Shown here: piece after piece, positions 53,340 to 63,071 of the stretch
How the letters are laid out: each line of letters begins with the position of its first letter
Position numbering within the stretch: position 1 is the stretch's first letter
From: Bacillus rubiinfantis
GTDB taxonomy: Bacteria > Bacillota > Bacilli > Bacillales > Cytobacillaceae
Assembly (NCBI GenBank): GCA_000752035.1
Contig: CCFE01000023.1
Span: 176,674 to 240,673, forward strand
DNA: 64,000 bases
Direction of reading: 5' to 3'
Notes under the pieces: model-generated
What the model saw: only the letters and a program-made list of their open reading frames with translations
What the model was told of the DNA's origin: nothing
Database searches by the model: none
Program-made: the position numbers and the translations under genes

Positions 53340-53460
53340 AACCGATTGGCGATGAACCAGATTAATATGTGGAAAATAGAAAAACCAACATTTCATATAG
53401 ATTAATAATATAATGCCTCCATTGACGAGGCAAGATTATTTTTTAAAAATTCAGTTTTTA

Positions 53461-53495
53461 AAACAAAAAGAATCCCTCGACAATTCGAAGGATCC
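53461..53495 (-). terminator. Terminator of proS
   Basis: GGATCCTTCGA and TCGAGGGATTC pair (with wobble pairs) around a three-base loop and are followed by TTTTTG on the minus strand, eight bases past the proS stop. Confidence 0.75.
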
Positions 53496-53502
53496 TACTC
53501 TT

Positions 53503-54933
53503 TTAATATGCTTTAGCCCAATAAACCATTTGCTTGGCTTCTTTGCCGCAACAAACGCATTTGTCTGAAATCTTTTCTTGTTCGAATGGTATACAGCGGG
53601 AAGTTGCGCCTGTTTCTTCTTTGATTTTTTCCTCACAGGCAAGATCGCCGCACCACATCGCTTTAATGAAGCCTGGTTTATTTTCCAAGGTATCATTTAA
53701 TTCTGCTAGTGTTGTCGCAACAGACGTCCGCTCTTCACGATGATTTAATGCCTTATTGTATAGATTTGTTTGGATTTCGTCGAGTAGTTCCACAAGTTTC
53801 GTTTCGAGCTGCTCCATTGGGACAATGCTCTTTTCCAATGTGTCACGACGAACGAGCACCACTTGTTTATTTTCAATATCCTTTGGTCCAACTTCAAGAC
53901 GGACGGGGATACCCTTCATCTCGTACTCATTGAATTTCCATCCCGGCTTTTTATCACTGGCATCGATGCCGACGCGGACTATTTTTGCCAAGGAATCTTT
54001 TAATTCATAGGCAAAATCCAGTACGCCCTCTTTATGCTGCGCGATTGGGACAATCATAACTTGGGTTGGTGCTGCTTTTGGTGGAATCACCAGACCACGG
54101 TCATCACCGTGAACCATGATTAAGGCACCGATGACCCTTGTTGTGAAACCCCAAGAAGTTTGATGGACATATTGCTGTTTACCGTCTTTATCAAGGTATT
54201 GAATGCCGAATGCCTCAGCAAAACCTGTCCCAAAGTGGTGGGATGTACCAGACTGCAATGCTTTTCCATCATGCATTAAGCTCTCAACAGTAAATGTCGC
54301 CTTTGCACCCGCGAACTTTTCTTTTTCTGTTTTTTGGCCTTTAACTACGGGAATGGCCAGCACATTCTCGAGAACCTCGGCATAGACATTCAGCATTCTG
54401 ATTGTCTCTTCCATCGCATCCTCATCAGTAGCATGCGCTGTATGCCCTTCCTGCCAGAGGAATTCTAACGTACGTAAAAATGGACGAGTTGTTTTTTCCC
54501 ATCTGACAACATTTGCCCATTGATTATAGAGCTTAGGCAGGTCGCGATAGGAATGGATGATATGTTTGTAGTGTTCACAAAATAGCACCTCAGAAGTTGG
54601 CCGGACGACTAGTCTTTCTGCCAGTTCCTCTGAACCGCCATGAGTAACCCAGGCTACTTCAGGAGCAAAGCCTTCGACATGATCCTTCTCTTTTTGTAGT
54701 AGACTCTCAGGAATGAACAGCGGCATATAGACATTCTCATGCCCAGTATCTTTGATGCGGCGGTCGAGTTCATTTTTGATATTGTCCCATAAAGCATACC
54801 CGTATGGGCGGATAATCATGGAGCCGCGGACACTTGAGTAATCAATAAGATCTGCTTTTGTGACAACATCTGTATACCATTGAGCAAAATCTTCATCCAT
54901 GCTGGTTACATCTTTTACAAATTCTTTAGCCAT
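53503..54933 (-). CDS. proS: Prolyl-tRNA synthetase, archaeal/eukaryal-like type (ProS type 3)
   Basis: This 476-residue class IIa synthetase charges tRNA-Pro. Class II motif 2 appears in WEKTTRPFLRTLEFLWQEGHTAH (cited as RPFLRTLEFLWQEGHTAH) and motif 3 in GDDRGLVIPPK. It has no editing insertion between motifs 2 and 3 and carries a C-terminal zinc domain with CGDLACEEK and CVCCGKEA, both typical of type 3 enzymes rather than the long bacterial ProS. The ATG at 54933 follows GAGGTG. A T-box leader lies upstream. Bacilli with this form often also hold a bacterial-type proS; that gene is not in the window. Confidence 0.95.
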   Translation of the reverse strand: MAKEFVKDVTSMDEDFAQWYTDVVTKADLIDYSSVRGSMIIRPYGYALWDNIKNELDRRIKDTGHENVYMPLFIPESLLQKEKDHVEGFAPEVAWVTHGGSEELAERLVVRPTSEVLFCEHYKHIIHSYRDLPKLYNQWANVVRWEKTTRPFLRTLEFLWQEGHTAHATDEDAMEETIRMLNVYAEVLENVLAIPVVKGQKTEKEKFAGAKATFTVESLMHDGKALQSGTSHHFGTGFAEAFGIQYLDKDGKQQYVHQTSWGFTTRVIGALIMVHGDDRGLVIPPKAAPTQVMIVPIAQHKEGVLDFAYELKDSLAKIVRVGIDASDKKPGWKFNEYEMKGIPVRLEVGPKDIENKQVVLVRRDTLEKSIVPMEQLETKLVELLDEIQTNLYNKALNHREERTSVATTLAELNDTLENKPGFIKAMWCGDLACEEKIKEETGATSRCIPFEQEKISDKCVCCGKEAKQMVYWAKAY

Positions 54934-55001
54934 TTTGACACCTCATTCATTTATTTTAATTCAGCGATAGCGCTATAATGATGCCTTCCGCTTTTTGAAT
55001 A

Positions 55002-55252
55002 CATACAAAAAGGCCTTGATCCTCAAAAAGGGACCAAGGCCTGGCGGTACCACCCTATATTTATAAAGCAATTGCTTTATACTCTTTCCATGATAACGGA
55101 ATCTATCCGCATGTATCTTCAAATTTATCCGATACAGAACTCGTGAGGCAGGTTCAAATGTCCGTCTTAAGAAACCTCGCACCAGCAGTTTCCTCTCTTG
55201 GTAAGACTGCAACTTTTTACTAGTCCCCGTCATTGTTTCAACTATGTATTTC
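55002..55252 (-). ncRNA. T-box riboswitch of proS
   Basis: On the minus strand the T-box sequence AGGGTGGTACCGC is at 55044-55056. It is followed by the terminator stem AGGCCTTGGTCC/GGATCAAGGCCT and a T run (55002-55042). Upstream are stem I landmarks: AGTA (S-turn), AGAGAGG, GGTGCGAG and GAACC. A CCT triplet in GAACCTGCC could be the proline specifier; this needs folding to confirm. Uncharged tRNA-Pro should favour the antiterminator. The rest of the 607-base gap 54934-55540 holds the promoter and the marR control region. Confidence 0.9.
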
Positions 55253-55258
55253 GAAAAA

Positions 55259-55287
55259 ATTATATATGTGCTAATGAAAAAAGTCAA
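55259..55287 (-). promoter_or_regulatory. Sigma-A promoter of the T-box-proS transcript
   Basis: TTGACT and a perfect TATAAT are separated by 17 bases on the minus strand. Confidence 0.8.
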
Positions 55288-55480
55288 ACCCTAGAACAAA
55301 ATATTTTTATGGTTCACTTTTATCATTTCCAAATTTATCCACAATATTCAAATCTTCTTAATCGCCTCTTAATAAGATAGAAATAGGCGATTTTCTGAAA
55401 CATAAAAGCTTGCTTTTTTTATTGCTCCACTATGAACACACAGGATATTATCATTGACAATAACTCCATTTCCATAATAT

Positions 55481-55513
55481 AGTTAAACAGTTGAATAGTT
55501 CAAGAGTTTAACT
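55481..55513. promoter_or_regulatory. Nested inverted repeats, likely MarR operator
   Basis: The outer repeat is AGTTAAAC (55481-55488) with GTTTAACT (55506-55513). The inner repeat is TTGAA-TAG-TTCAA (55491-55503). Both lie just downstream of a TTGACA and directly upstream of the MarR gene, suited to autorepression. Confidence 0.65.
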
Positions 55514-55540
55514 AATTACCAGAATTGAGGTGATAAACCT

Positions 55541-56002
55541 TTGAATAATCAAACGATTCAAGAATTAATCGACCGCTATGTAAACGTTTCCTTTCAAGTA
55601 CATAAGAAAGCTGAGGCGTTAATCAAAGATCAGATTAGCAATGACTTGACGAATGATCAACATTACATATTGCGCTATATCCATCAATCTGGAAGCTGCA
55701 CCTCAACGGAATTAGCCGCTGTTTTTGAAGTAAATAAAAGTGCGATTACCGCGATTATCAATCGGATGGCTGATCGCGGGTTAATTCAACGAACCCGTGA
55801 TCAAAACGACCGCAGGGTTGTCTATCTAACCTTAACGGATGAAGGCAATGCACTTTACCAAAATTGCCAAGACAAAATTCATCATTTAGTAGAATCAATT
55901 ATTACTCAGTTCGAGGAACTAGAAGTCCGAACCTTTATCCAAACATATGAAAAATTGGCGCTGATTTTACAAAACAAGAAGGAAGAAGTATTGGGGGAAT
56001 AG
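55541..56002 (+). CDS. MarR-family transcriptional regulator
   Basis: This 153-residue winged-helix protein has the MarR core: TSTELAAVFEVNKSAITAIINR as recognition region (cited as FEVNKSAITAIINR) and the wing RTRDQNDRRVVYLTLTDEG. The start is TTG at 55541, after GAGGTGATAA. The MMPL exporter begins three bases after its stop, so the pair is one operon; MarR very likely represses it until a ligand, often an antimicrobial or phenolic, binds. It resembles the B. subtilis YdgG-YdgH pair in layout. Confidence 0.93.
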   Translation: MNNQTIQELIDRYVNVSFQVHKKAEALIKDQISNDLTNDQHYILRYIHQSGSCTSTELAAVFEVNKSAITAIINRMADRGLIQRTRDQNDRRVVYLTLTDEGNALYQNCQDKIHHLVESIITQFEELEVRTFIQTYEKLALILQNKKEEVLGE

Positions 56003-56005
56003 CAC

Positions 56006-59000
56006 ATGAGAGTAATTATTAAAGGGAAATGGCTAATCTTGATTGCCTGGATTGCGATTATTGCCGGCCTTTTTTTAGCTGCACCAAATATGGAAAATCT
56101 TGTTCGTGAGAAAGGGCAAATCACTGTACCTAAAGGTTATTCATCTACAATCGCTGAACAAATCCTGAAAGATGTCCAGTCGGATGAAAATAAAGGTGAC
56201 GATTTACAGACCGCCCTTGTCTTCCATCGTGACACAAAGCTGACAAAGGCTGATTTTTCAGAGGCAAAAAAAGCTGTGAGTAGACTTGAAGAGCAAAAAG
56301 AAGAATTGGGAATTACCGAATTGCTCACCCACTTTAACCAAAAAGATTTAAAGGACCAGCTTGTGTCCAAGGATGGCAAGACGATACTCGTTTCACTGAA
56401 TGTCACCAGTAATGGCCGTGAAGCCAAAGAGATTTCTAAAGATCTTTATAAAGCACTTGATAACGTGAAACTTGACCATTACTACACGGGTAACTGGGTT
56501 ATTGGTGAGGACCTTGTGACAAACTCTCAGGAAGGCTTGAAAAAAACCGAGGGAATTACGGTCGTATTTATTTTGGCCGTTCTATTGCTTGTGTTTAGAT
56601 CGGCTGTTGCTCCTATCATCCCGTTAATTACTGTCGGCTTTAGCTATCTGACGGCACAATCGATTGTGGCTATTTTAGTAGATAAAGTTGATTTTCCGTT
56701 GTCGACCTTTACACAGATTTTTCTTGTAGCGGTTCTATTTGGGATTGGCACAGATTATTGTATTTTGCTCTTGAGCCGCTATAAGGAGGAATTAGCTAAA
56801 AATGAAGACATCACTGAAGCAATTGTTACTACCTATCGTACTGCAGGAAAAACTGTTCTTTTTAGCGGAATTGCCGTACTAATAGGTTTCGCCTCGATTG
56901 GCTTTTCGACATTCCAACTCTACAAATCAGCTGCGGCAGTTGCCGTTGGCGTTGCAATCCTGTTAGTCGCTCTTGTGACAGTTGTCCCTTTTTTCATGGC
57001 AGTGTTAGGAAAAAAACTGTTTTGGCCATCTAAAGGAAAAATTGAACATAGTGACAGCAAATTTTGGGGCTTTTTGGGCAGCTTCTCGCTGGCCCGTCCA
57101 TTTGTATCTTTTCTGATTGTTGCCATCGTCGCTGTTCCCTTCTTATTTACCTATAAAGATCAGCTGAGCTTTAACTCTTTAGAAGAAATCAGTGATGATT
57201 ATGCCTCTATTAAAGGTTTTAATGTAATTGCTGACTCATTCGGACCAGGAGAATCAATGCCAAGCCAAATCGTGATAAAAAATGATGATAAAATGGATAC
57301 CTCAGAATATATCGCCCTAACCGAAAAACTAAGCCAAGAATTAAACAAGGTTGATGATGTTAAAACGGTTCGTTCGCTAACACGCCCAACCGGAAAAGTG
57401 ATTGATGATTTCTACCTGTCCAAACAAGTCGGCAGTGTTGGTGACGGACTGAAAAAAGGAAATGATGGCATCAAGAAGATTAGCAGCGGATTGAAAGAGG
57501 CTGGAAATCAAATGGCCGCCAGTCAGCCGGAAATGGACCAGGCTACTGACGGTATCAGTAAATTAATCAAGGGGACCAGCGATTTAAAAACTGGCATGGG
57601 CTCACTCCAAGATGGGTTAGGAAAAATTGAAGCAGGCTTAAAAGATGGCACAATGGGTACACAAGAAGCCCGCAAAGGTTTAGAAGAAATCACTGCCCAA
57701 TCCGAAAAATTATTGTCAGGTTATCAAAAGTTACTATCTGGCTATGAACAAGCAGGTAAAGGAATCGGTACATTAAAGGGCCATTATGATGACATTGCCC
57801 AGAACCTAAACCGATTAGCTGAAAGTCTAGCGGCACTTGACAGCCATTTTGCTGGATTTGAACAGACTCTTATGAAAACTGATCCCACACTACTTGCAGA
57901 TAAAAACTATCAGGCTATAAAAATGACCATCAAAGGAGTCAAGGATGTACCGGGAATTCCTGATTCACCTGGTGCGGCCGCAGGCGCAAAATCTTTGGCT
58001 GATGGTATCGTTCAACTAAATAGTGGCTTAAAAGATGCACAGGAAGGCATCTCATTAGCCAATCGTAATTTTGCAAAAGCCATCTCTGGCCAGAAACAAT
58101 TAATTGACGGTATGAAACAGTTGGTTAGCGGAATGAAACAATTGGAACAAGGATTAGGTAAACTAGAGGATGGTCAGGGCCAGATTGTTTCCAAACTGCC
58201 GCAAGTAGCTGGCGGTTTAGACGGACTGAAAACCGGCCAACAACAGTTGCTTAATGGATTTGAAACGATGAGTGGGCAAATCACCCAGCTTTCCGATGGC
58301 TTGTCACAAAGTGCCGATGGCTTACATCAAGTATCAAAAGGCTTGAATACTGCTCAAGGATATTTAACAGATGCGTCAAAGCAAAAGCAAAATGGTTTTT
58401 ATATTCCTGAAGATGTATTAACGAGCAAGGACTTTACCCAAGTCCTTGATACCTATCTATCAAAAGACCGAAAAGTGATGACTATGGATATCGTTTTTAA
58501 TAAAAATCCATACTCCAATGAAGCGATTGAGCGGATTCCGGAAATTAAGGATACGGTCAAGCGAGTGATTAAGGATACGAAACTGGAAAATGCCAAGATT
58601 GCTATTGGCGGTGTCTCCAGCATGCACAATGATCTTGACCACATTTCGAAAGGAGATTACTCAAGAACCGTTATCTTAATGCTTGCCGGTATTACCATCA
58701 TTTTAGTCGTGTTGCTGCGTTCCTTGATTATGCCGCTATACTTAATCGGTTCCCTGGTGCTGACATATTACACTTCTATGTCAATTTCAGAGTTGATTTT
58801 TGTTAATTGGCTCGGGTACACAGGAATCAGCTGGGCTGTCCCATTCTTCGCCTTTGTTATCTTGGTGGCACTCGGCATAGACTATAGTATTTTCTTAATG
58901 GATCGCTTTAATGAGTATCGCCACCTTTCCGTGGAACAGGCAATATTAGAGTCGATGAAGAAAATGGGAACGGTCATTATTTCTGCGGCTGTTATCTTAG

Positions 59001-59206
59001 GAGGTACTTTTGCTGCGATGATGCCATCTGGAGTCTTATCATTACTGCAAATTGCAACAATTCTCTTAATCGGTCTTGCCTTATATGCTCTAATTGTCTT
59101 GCCGTTATTTGTTCCTGTCATGGTCAAAACATTTGGGATTGCCAACTGGTGGCCTTTTAGAAGTTCAAAAGTACATCAACTTAACCAATCTGAAGATGCA
59201 CGCTGA
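56006..59206 (+). CDS. MMPL-family membrane exporter (YdgH/YdfJ-like)
   Basis: This 1066-residue RND-superfamily protein has two blocks of six helices (about 1-370 and 880-1050). Between them lies a very long outside region (about 400-850) with repeated segments of the GxxQLxxGLxQLxxG type, predicted to form coiled coils. Charged residues for proton coupling lie in FGIGTDYCILLLSRY and ALGIDYSIFLMDRFNEY. It probably exports lipids or hydrophobic drugs. It is coupled to the marR gene three bases upstream. Its stop codon is in the terminator stem. Confidence 0.92.
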   Translation: MRVIIKGKWLILIAWIAIIAGLFLAAPNMENLVREKGQITVPKGYSSTIAEQILKDVQSDENKGDDLQTALVFHRDTKLTKADFSEAKKAVSRLEEQKEELGITELLTHFNQKDLKDQLVSKDGKTILVSLNVTSNGREAKEISKDLYKALDNVKLDHYYTGNWVIGEDLVTNSQEGLKKTEGITVVFILAVLLLVFRSAVAPIIPLITVGFSYLTAQSIVAILVDKVDFPLSTFTQIFLVAVLFGIGTDYCILLLSRYKEELAKNEDITEAIVTTYRTAGKTVLFSGIAVLIGFASIGFSTFQLYKSAAAVAVGVAILLVALVTVVPFFMAVLGKKLFWPSKGKIEHSDSKFWGFLGSFSLARPFVSFLIVAIVAVPFLFTYKDQLSFNSLEEISDDYASIKGFNVIADSFGPGESMPSQIVIKNDDKMDTSEYIALTEKLSQELNKVDDVKTVRSLTRPTGKVIDDFYLSKQVGSVGDGLKKGNDGIKKISSGLKEAGNQMAASQPEMDQATDGISKLIKGTSDLKTGMGSLQDGLGKIEAGLKDGTMGTQEARKGLEEITAQSEKLLSGYQKLLSGYEQAGKGIGTLKGHYDDIAQNLNRLAESLAALDSHFAGFEQTLMKTDPTLLADKNYQAIKMTIKGVKDVPGIPDSPGAAAGAKSLADGIVQLNSGLKDAQEGISLANRNFAKAISGQKQLIDGMKQLVSGMKQLEQGLGKLEDGQGQIVSKLPQVAGGLDGLKTGQQQLLNGFETMSGQITQLSDGLSQSADGLHQVSKGLNTAQGYLTDASKQKQNGFYIPEDVLTSKDFTQVLDTYLSKDRKVMTMDIVFNKNPYSNEAIERIPEIKDTVKRVIKDTKLENAKIAIGGVSSMHNDLDHISKGDYSRTVILMLAGITIILVVLLRSLIMPLYLIGSLVLTYYTSMSISELIFVNWLGYTGISWAVPFFAFVILVALGIDYSIFLMDRFNEYRHLSVEQAILESMKKMGTVIISAAVILGGTFAAMMPSGVLSLLQIATILLIGLALYALIVLPLFVPVMVKTFGIANWWPFRSSKVHQLNQSEDAR

Positions 59207-59228
59207 TTGAACATCAGCGTGTTTTTTT
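59198..59228 (+). terminator. Terminator of the marR-MMPL operon
   Basis: CACGCTGAT and ATCAGCGTG form a perfect stem followed by seven T residues. The following gap to 59443 is AT-rich with no clear element beyond a possible promoter near 59405. Confidence 0.9.
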
Positions 59229-59443
59229 CATATATTAAAAACATAAATTACTATCCTGATTATAATATTTGCGATTTTCATATTTCAGTTAGTTGTCCCA
59301 ACAATTTTAGCAGCAAAAGGAATTTAGCCCTTTAACAGAGAAAAGTATGCTATTGTAAGATTATTTAAAAAATATATAAAATTCTTTCTATTATTCCGAA
59401 TCTGTAATATAATAATTTCATCACGGTCTAAAGGGGGAAATTT

Positions 59444-60901
59444 ATGGAAGCTTTTGTAAATTGGCTCAATGGGATCATCTGGAGCCAAGCACTGATTTAT
59501 CTATGTTTAGGGGTGGGTTTGTTTTATTCCATTGCAACAAGATTTTTACAAGTACGGCACATGAAAGACATCTTCCAATTAATGTTTAAAGGGGGAAAAT
59601 CTGAAGCTGGTATTTCTTCTTTCCAAGCATTAACACTTGCATTATCCGGCCGTGTCGGTACCGGAAATATTGCTGGTGTTGCCACAGCAATTGCCTTTGG
59701 AGGTCCTGGAGCTGTTTTCTGGATGTGGGTAATGGCATTTCTTGGAGCAGGTTCAGCGTTTATCGAATCAGCGTTAGGGCAAGTGTATAAAGTAAAGCAA
59801 AATGGACTATTTCGTGGCGGCCCTGCCTACTATATTGAAAAAGGTCTAAATATTAAATGGTATGCTGTATTATTTGCCGTTGTTACAGTTATTGCAACTG
59901 GTTTCCTTTTACCAGGTGTTCAGGCAAACAGTATTGCTTCAAGTGTCAAAACTGCATTCGGTATCAGCCCGGCTATCACCGGTGTTATACTTGTTGTTCT
60001 GCTTGCATCAATTATCTTTGGCGGGGTTAAGCGGATTGCACGCGTTGCTGAATTAGTTGTTCCGTTTATGGCTTTGGGGTATATTTTAGTAGCATTAATC
60101 ATAACTTTTATGAACATTTCTGAATTACCAGCTGTTCTTAAACTAATTTTCACTAGCGCATTTGGTGCCGATGCTGCATTTGGCGGTATTTTGGGAGCTG
60201 CCATCTCCTGGGGAGTAAAGCGTGGAATTTATTCAAACGAAGCTGGTCAAGGTACAGGCCCGCATGCTGCTGCTGCTGCCGAAGTATCGCATCCAGCAAA
60301 GCAAGGGATTGTTCAGGCCTTCTCTGTTTATGTCGATACTTTATTAGTTTGTTCCGCAACCGCTTTCATGATTATTATTACTGGCATGTACAATGTTACA
60401 CCTGAAGGGAAGCCGGCCATTGTCAACAATCTTGCGGATATGGAACCGGGACCTGGATATACCCAAGCTGCAGTAGAATCTGTGTTCCCTGGTTTTGGCG
60501 CACCATTTGTAGCTCTTTCCTTATTCTTCTTTGCTTTTACAACCATCATGGCCTACTACTACATGGCAGAAACCAATCTAGCTTACATCAACCGTAAAAA
60601 TAATCGTCCATGGTCTATATTCCTGTTGAAAATCGTCATTTGCGGTATGGTATTCTATGGAAGCGTGAAAACAGCAAGCCTTGCCTGGGCATTAGGTGAC
60701 GTTGGTGTCGGCAGTATGGCATGGTTGAACATCATTGCCATTCTCCTATTGTCAAAACCGGCATTTAAAGTTCTTCGCGATTATGAAGAACAGCTTAAAG
60801 CAGGTAAGGACCCAGTTTTTGATCCTGTCAAAGTCGGCATAAAGAATGCAGATTTCTGGGAAAAAGAATACAATCCGTTGGAACAAGAAAAAACCGGTTG
60901 A
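59444..60901 (+). CDS. Alanine/glycine:sodium symporter (AGCS family, AlsT-like)
   Basis: This 485-residue transporter has about 11 membrane helices. The family motifs GRVGTGNIAGVATAIAFGGPG (cited as GTGNIAGVATAIAFGGPG) and GIYSNEAGQGTGPHAAAAAE are present. It brings alanine, glycine or, in the AlsT branch, glutamine into the cell with Na+. An AAAGGGGGAAA site precedes the ATG. It is a single-gene unit ending at 60916-60949. The substrate within the family is not resolved. Confidence 0.93.
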   Translation: MEAFVNWLNGIIWSQALIYLCLGVGLFYSIATRFLQVRHMKDIFQLMFKGGKSEAGISSFQALTLALSGRVGTGNIAGVATAIAFGGPGAVFWMWVMAFLGAGSAFIESALGQVYKVKQNGLFRGGPAYYIEKGLNIKWYAVLFAVVTVIATGFLLPGVQANSIASSVKTAFGISPAITGVILVVLLASIIFGGVKRIARVAELVVPFMALGYILVALIITFMNISELPAVLKLIFTSAFGADAAFGGILGAAISWGVKRGIYSNEAGQGTGPHAAAAAEVSHPAKQGIVQAFSVYVDTLLVCSATAFMIIITGMYNVTPEGKPAIVNNLADMEPGPGYTQAAVESVFPGFGAPFVALSLFFFAFTTIMAYYYMAETNLAYINRKNNRPWSIFLLKIVICGMVFYGSVKTASLAWALGDVGVGSMAWLNIIAILLLSKPAFKVLRDYEEQLKAGKDPVFDPVKVGIKNADFWEKEYNPLEQEKTG

Positions 60902-60915
60902 TAATAACGTTTTAG

Positions 60916-60949
60916 AGGACTACACATTTTGTTGTGTAGTCCTTTTTTC
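60916..60949. terminator. Terminator between convergent genes
   Basis: AGGACTACACA and TGTGTAGTCCT form an 11-bp stem with a T run. It serves the symporter gene and probably the LD-carboxypeptidase gene. Confidence 0.88.
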
Positions 60950-61873
60950 TTAGATGACCCCTGATTCGATTATCAGTTTTTTCTTATTTGTATCCAACAC
61001 AGCCTGAGCTCCAAGTGGAACAGCAAAATGCGGATTACAATGACCGATTTGCAGCCCTTTAACCGCTGGTCTATTAGCCAGCGTGACATAGTGTGCAATC
61101 ACCTCATCTGTTGATAGTGATGGATTACTACGAGGGACACAGTTCGAAAATTGACCGAATAACAATCCGCTTGCCTTCTGAAGCTTGCCTGTCATAAACA
61201 ACTGGTTTAGCATTCTGTCAATTACACGCGGCTCTTCGTTCACTTCTTCGATGAAGAATAATTTCCCATTTGTATCTATTTCAAAGTTGGTCCCCAATGA
61301 ACTGACAAGTAACGATAAATTTCCACCAGTTATTGGTCCACTTGCCTTGCCCTGAATTAATACTTCTAAGGGCATCTTGTCTTCATTATAGACAATAGGT
61401 GCAGGGTGAAATAGTTGACTGAATCCCTCTTTTGAAATGATATCAACATCCACCTTGCCAATATCAGACGCAAGCATCGGGCCATGAAAGGTAACAAGAC
61501 CAGTTTTCTGGTGAATAGCGGAATGGAGAAAGGTAACATCACTATATCCCCAAAAAATTTTGGGGTTATTGCGAATTATTTCATAGTTGACATAGTCTGC
61601 AATTCGCGCTGTACCGTAACCGCCGCAAGCACAAATCACGGCCTTAATGCTTTCATCTAGGAACATAGAATGTAAATCTTCCAACCGTTCAGCGTCATTC
61701 CCAGCTAAATAGCCATTTACTTTCAACAAGTGTTTTCCCTTGGCAACATGTAAACCTAATTGCGATAAAAACTGGATACCACGTTCAAGGGTTTCCAGCT
61801 TGGGGGGACTTGCTGGGGCAATTACCCCCACCGTATCACCTGCTTGTAAACGAACTGGTTTAATGCATTCCAT
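60950..61873 (-). CDS. LD-carboxypeptidase, peptidase family S66
   Basis: This 307-residue serine peptidase removes the terminal D-Ala from tetrapeptide stems of muropeptides, a recycling step, or acts on related peptides. The catalytic triad is visible: Ser111 in GYSDVT, Glu in FFIEEVNEEP (209-210) and His278 in IGHCNPH. There is no signal peptide, so it is cytoplasmic, like B. subtilis YkfA. An AAAGGTGG site precedes the ATG. Some members act as microcin C immunity proteins, but nothing here points to that. Confidence 0.92.
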   Translation of the reverse strand: MECIKPVRLQAGDTVGVIAPASPPKLETLERGIQFLSQLGLHVAKGKHLLKVNGYLAGNDAERLEDLHSMFLDESIKAVICACGGYGTARIADYVNYEIIRNNPKIFWGYSDVTFLHSAIHQKTGLVTFHGPMLASDIGKVDVDIISKEGFSQLFHPAPIVYNEDKMPLEVLIQGKASGPITGGNLSLLVSSLGTNFEIDTNGKLFFIEEVNEEPRVIDRMLNQLFMTGKLQKASGLLFGQFSNCVPRSNPSLSTDEVIAHYVTLANRPAVKGLQIGHCNPHFAVPLGAQAVLDTNKKKLIIESGVI

Positions 61874-62007
61874 TATGTGCCACCACCTTTCCCATTACGC
61901 CCCTCTGACATAAACTTAATCATCAATGGCAAGGGATATGACTCTTTTGATAAATTTCAATACTTGTACAAAGATTCTAAAAGAGCTCTCACATAATAAA
62001 GCCGGAG

Positions 62008-62829
62008 TTATCTCCCACTTTTCATAAATGGCTGTACGACTGATGATTTCTTAATTGAAGTATCATTTTTTCTATAGGAGCGATAATATGCCATCGAGAT
62101 AAAAACAACTCCCCCAACCGCATTTCCCAAGAATACAGGAACAAAATTCCCTATGTATTCTAACCATGTAAAATGTCCCGCAAAGATCGCAGCTGGAATG
62201 ACAAACATATTAGCAACAATGTGTTGAAAGCCAATCGCCACAAATGTCATCGTTGGGAACCAAATTCCAAGGATTTTCCCTGACATGTCCTCCGCACCAT
62301 AGCAAAGCCAAACAGCAGCAGCTACTAGCCAGTTACAACCGATACCAGAGACAAATGCCTGTAAAAATGATGCCTCGAGCTTGTGTTCAGCTATGCTAAC
62401 AGTTTGCTGGAGGTAAGGAGCAGCTTCTGTTAACCCAACGAGATGTCCGAAAAAATAGGCAACAAAAATGGAACCGGCAAAATTACTGATGGTTACCAGC
62501 AGCCAATTGAAGGCAAGCTTCCCTGTGGAAATCTTGTTGGCAAATCGAGCCAATGATACAGCCATCATATTCCCCGTTAAAAGTTCTCCACCTGCCAGCA
62601 ACGTAAGGATTAGGCCGATTGGGAAGACCGAAGCCCCGATTAAGCTGCTAAACCCCTGAAAAGTTTCAGGTAATGGTGCGGTCACCCGAATATAAAGTAA
62701 ATAGCCTAATGCAATGAAAGCTCCTGCTTCAAAACCAAGAATCAACGTTTGCATAGGAAGATATTTGGTTTTCTTCACGCCATTCTCAGTCGTGATCTCA
62801 AGTATTTTCTCTGGTTTACTATACGCCAT
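62008..62829 (-). CDS. Formate/nitrite transporter family channel (YwcJ-like)
   Basis: This 273-residue FNT protein has six membrane helices. Family signatures include LTGNMMAVSLARFANKIS (loop with N and the conserved Leu-Thr) and CNWLVAAAVWLCYGAEDMSGK. FNT pentamers move formate, nitrite or related small anions. The C-terminal tail is basic. The start at 62829 follows AAGGAG. A Rex box lies at 62860-62875, 31 bases before the start; B. subtilis ywcJ belongs to the same regulon, so transport tied to fermentative or nitrite metabolism is likely. Confidence 0.93.
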   Translation of the reverse strand: MAYSKPEKILEITTENGVKKTKYLPMQTLILGFEAGAFIALGYLLYIRVTAPLPETFQGFSSLIGASVFPIGLILTLLAGGELLTGNMMAVSLARFANKISTGKLAFNWLLVTISNFAGSIFVAYFFGHLVGLTEAAPYLQQTVSIAEHKLEASFLQAFVSGIGCNWLVAAAVWLCYGAEDMSGKILGIWFPTMTFVAIGFQHIVANMFVIPAAIFAGHFTWLEYIGNFVPVFLGNAVGGVVFISMAYYRSYRKNDTSIKKSSVVQPFMKSGR

Positions 62830-62859
62830 GATATCTATTCTCCTTGATGATTTTTATTA

Positions 62860-62875
62860 TGTGAAATGTTTCACT
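62860..62875. promoter_or_regulatory. Rex box upstream of the FNT gene
   Basis: TGTGAAA-TG-TTTCACT is a near-perfect palindrome with the same core as the ndh Rex box 2. Confidence 0.8.
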
Positions 62876-62970
62876 TGAATATTTTAACGTATAAACCTTA
62901 AAAATAGTTGTGGCGTTTTTTTAAACTATTTTGAACCTCGGTAAAGAATCATTGGTTCAGTGGTAAATAA

Positions 62971-62984
62971 GTGAAACTTTTCAC
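62971..62984. promoter_or_regulatory. Second Rex-like site between FNT and TerD genes
   Basis: GTGAAA-CT-TTTCAC is a perfect inverted repeat 111 bases from the first site. It lies in the divergent promoter region and might affect terD as well. Confidence 0.6.
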
Positions 62985-63071
62985 CATCAATCCCGTACAA
63001 TATAAGTAAAAATATATTTTGTATTGAAAGCTACATAATAATAGTAGTGTATTAGGAAGGGAGATAAAAAG

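Noticed and set aside
55044..55252. Firm assignment of the T-box specifier codon
   Set aside because: CCT is a plausible proline triplet, but the specifier loop was not folded, so I do not claim it as proven.
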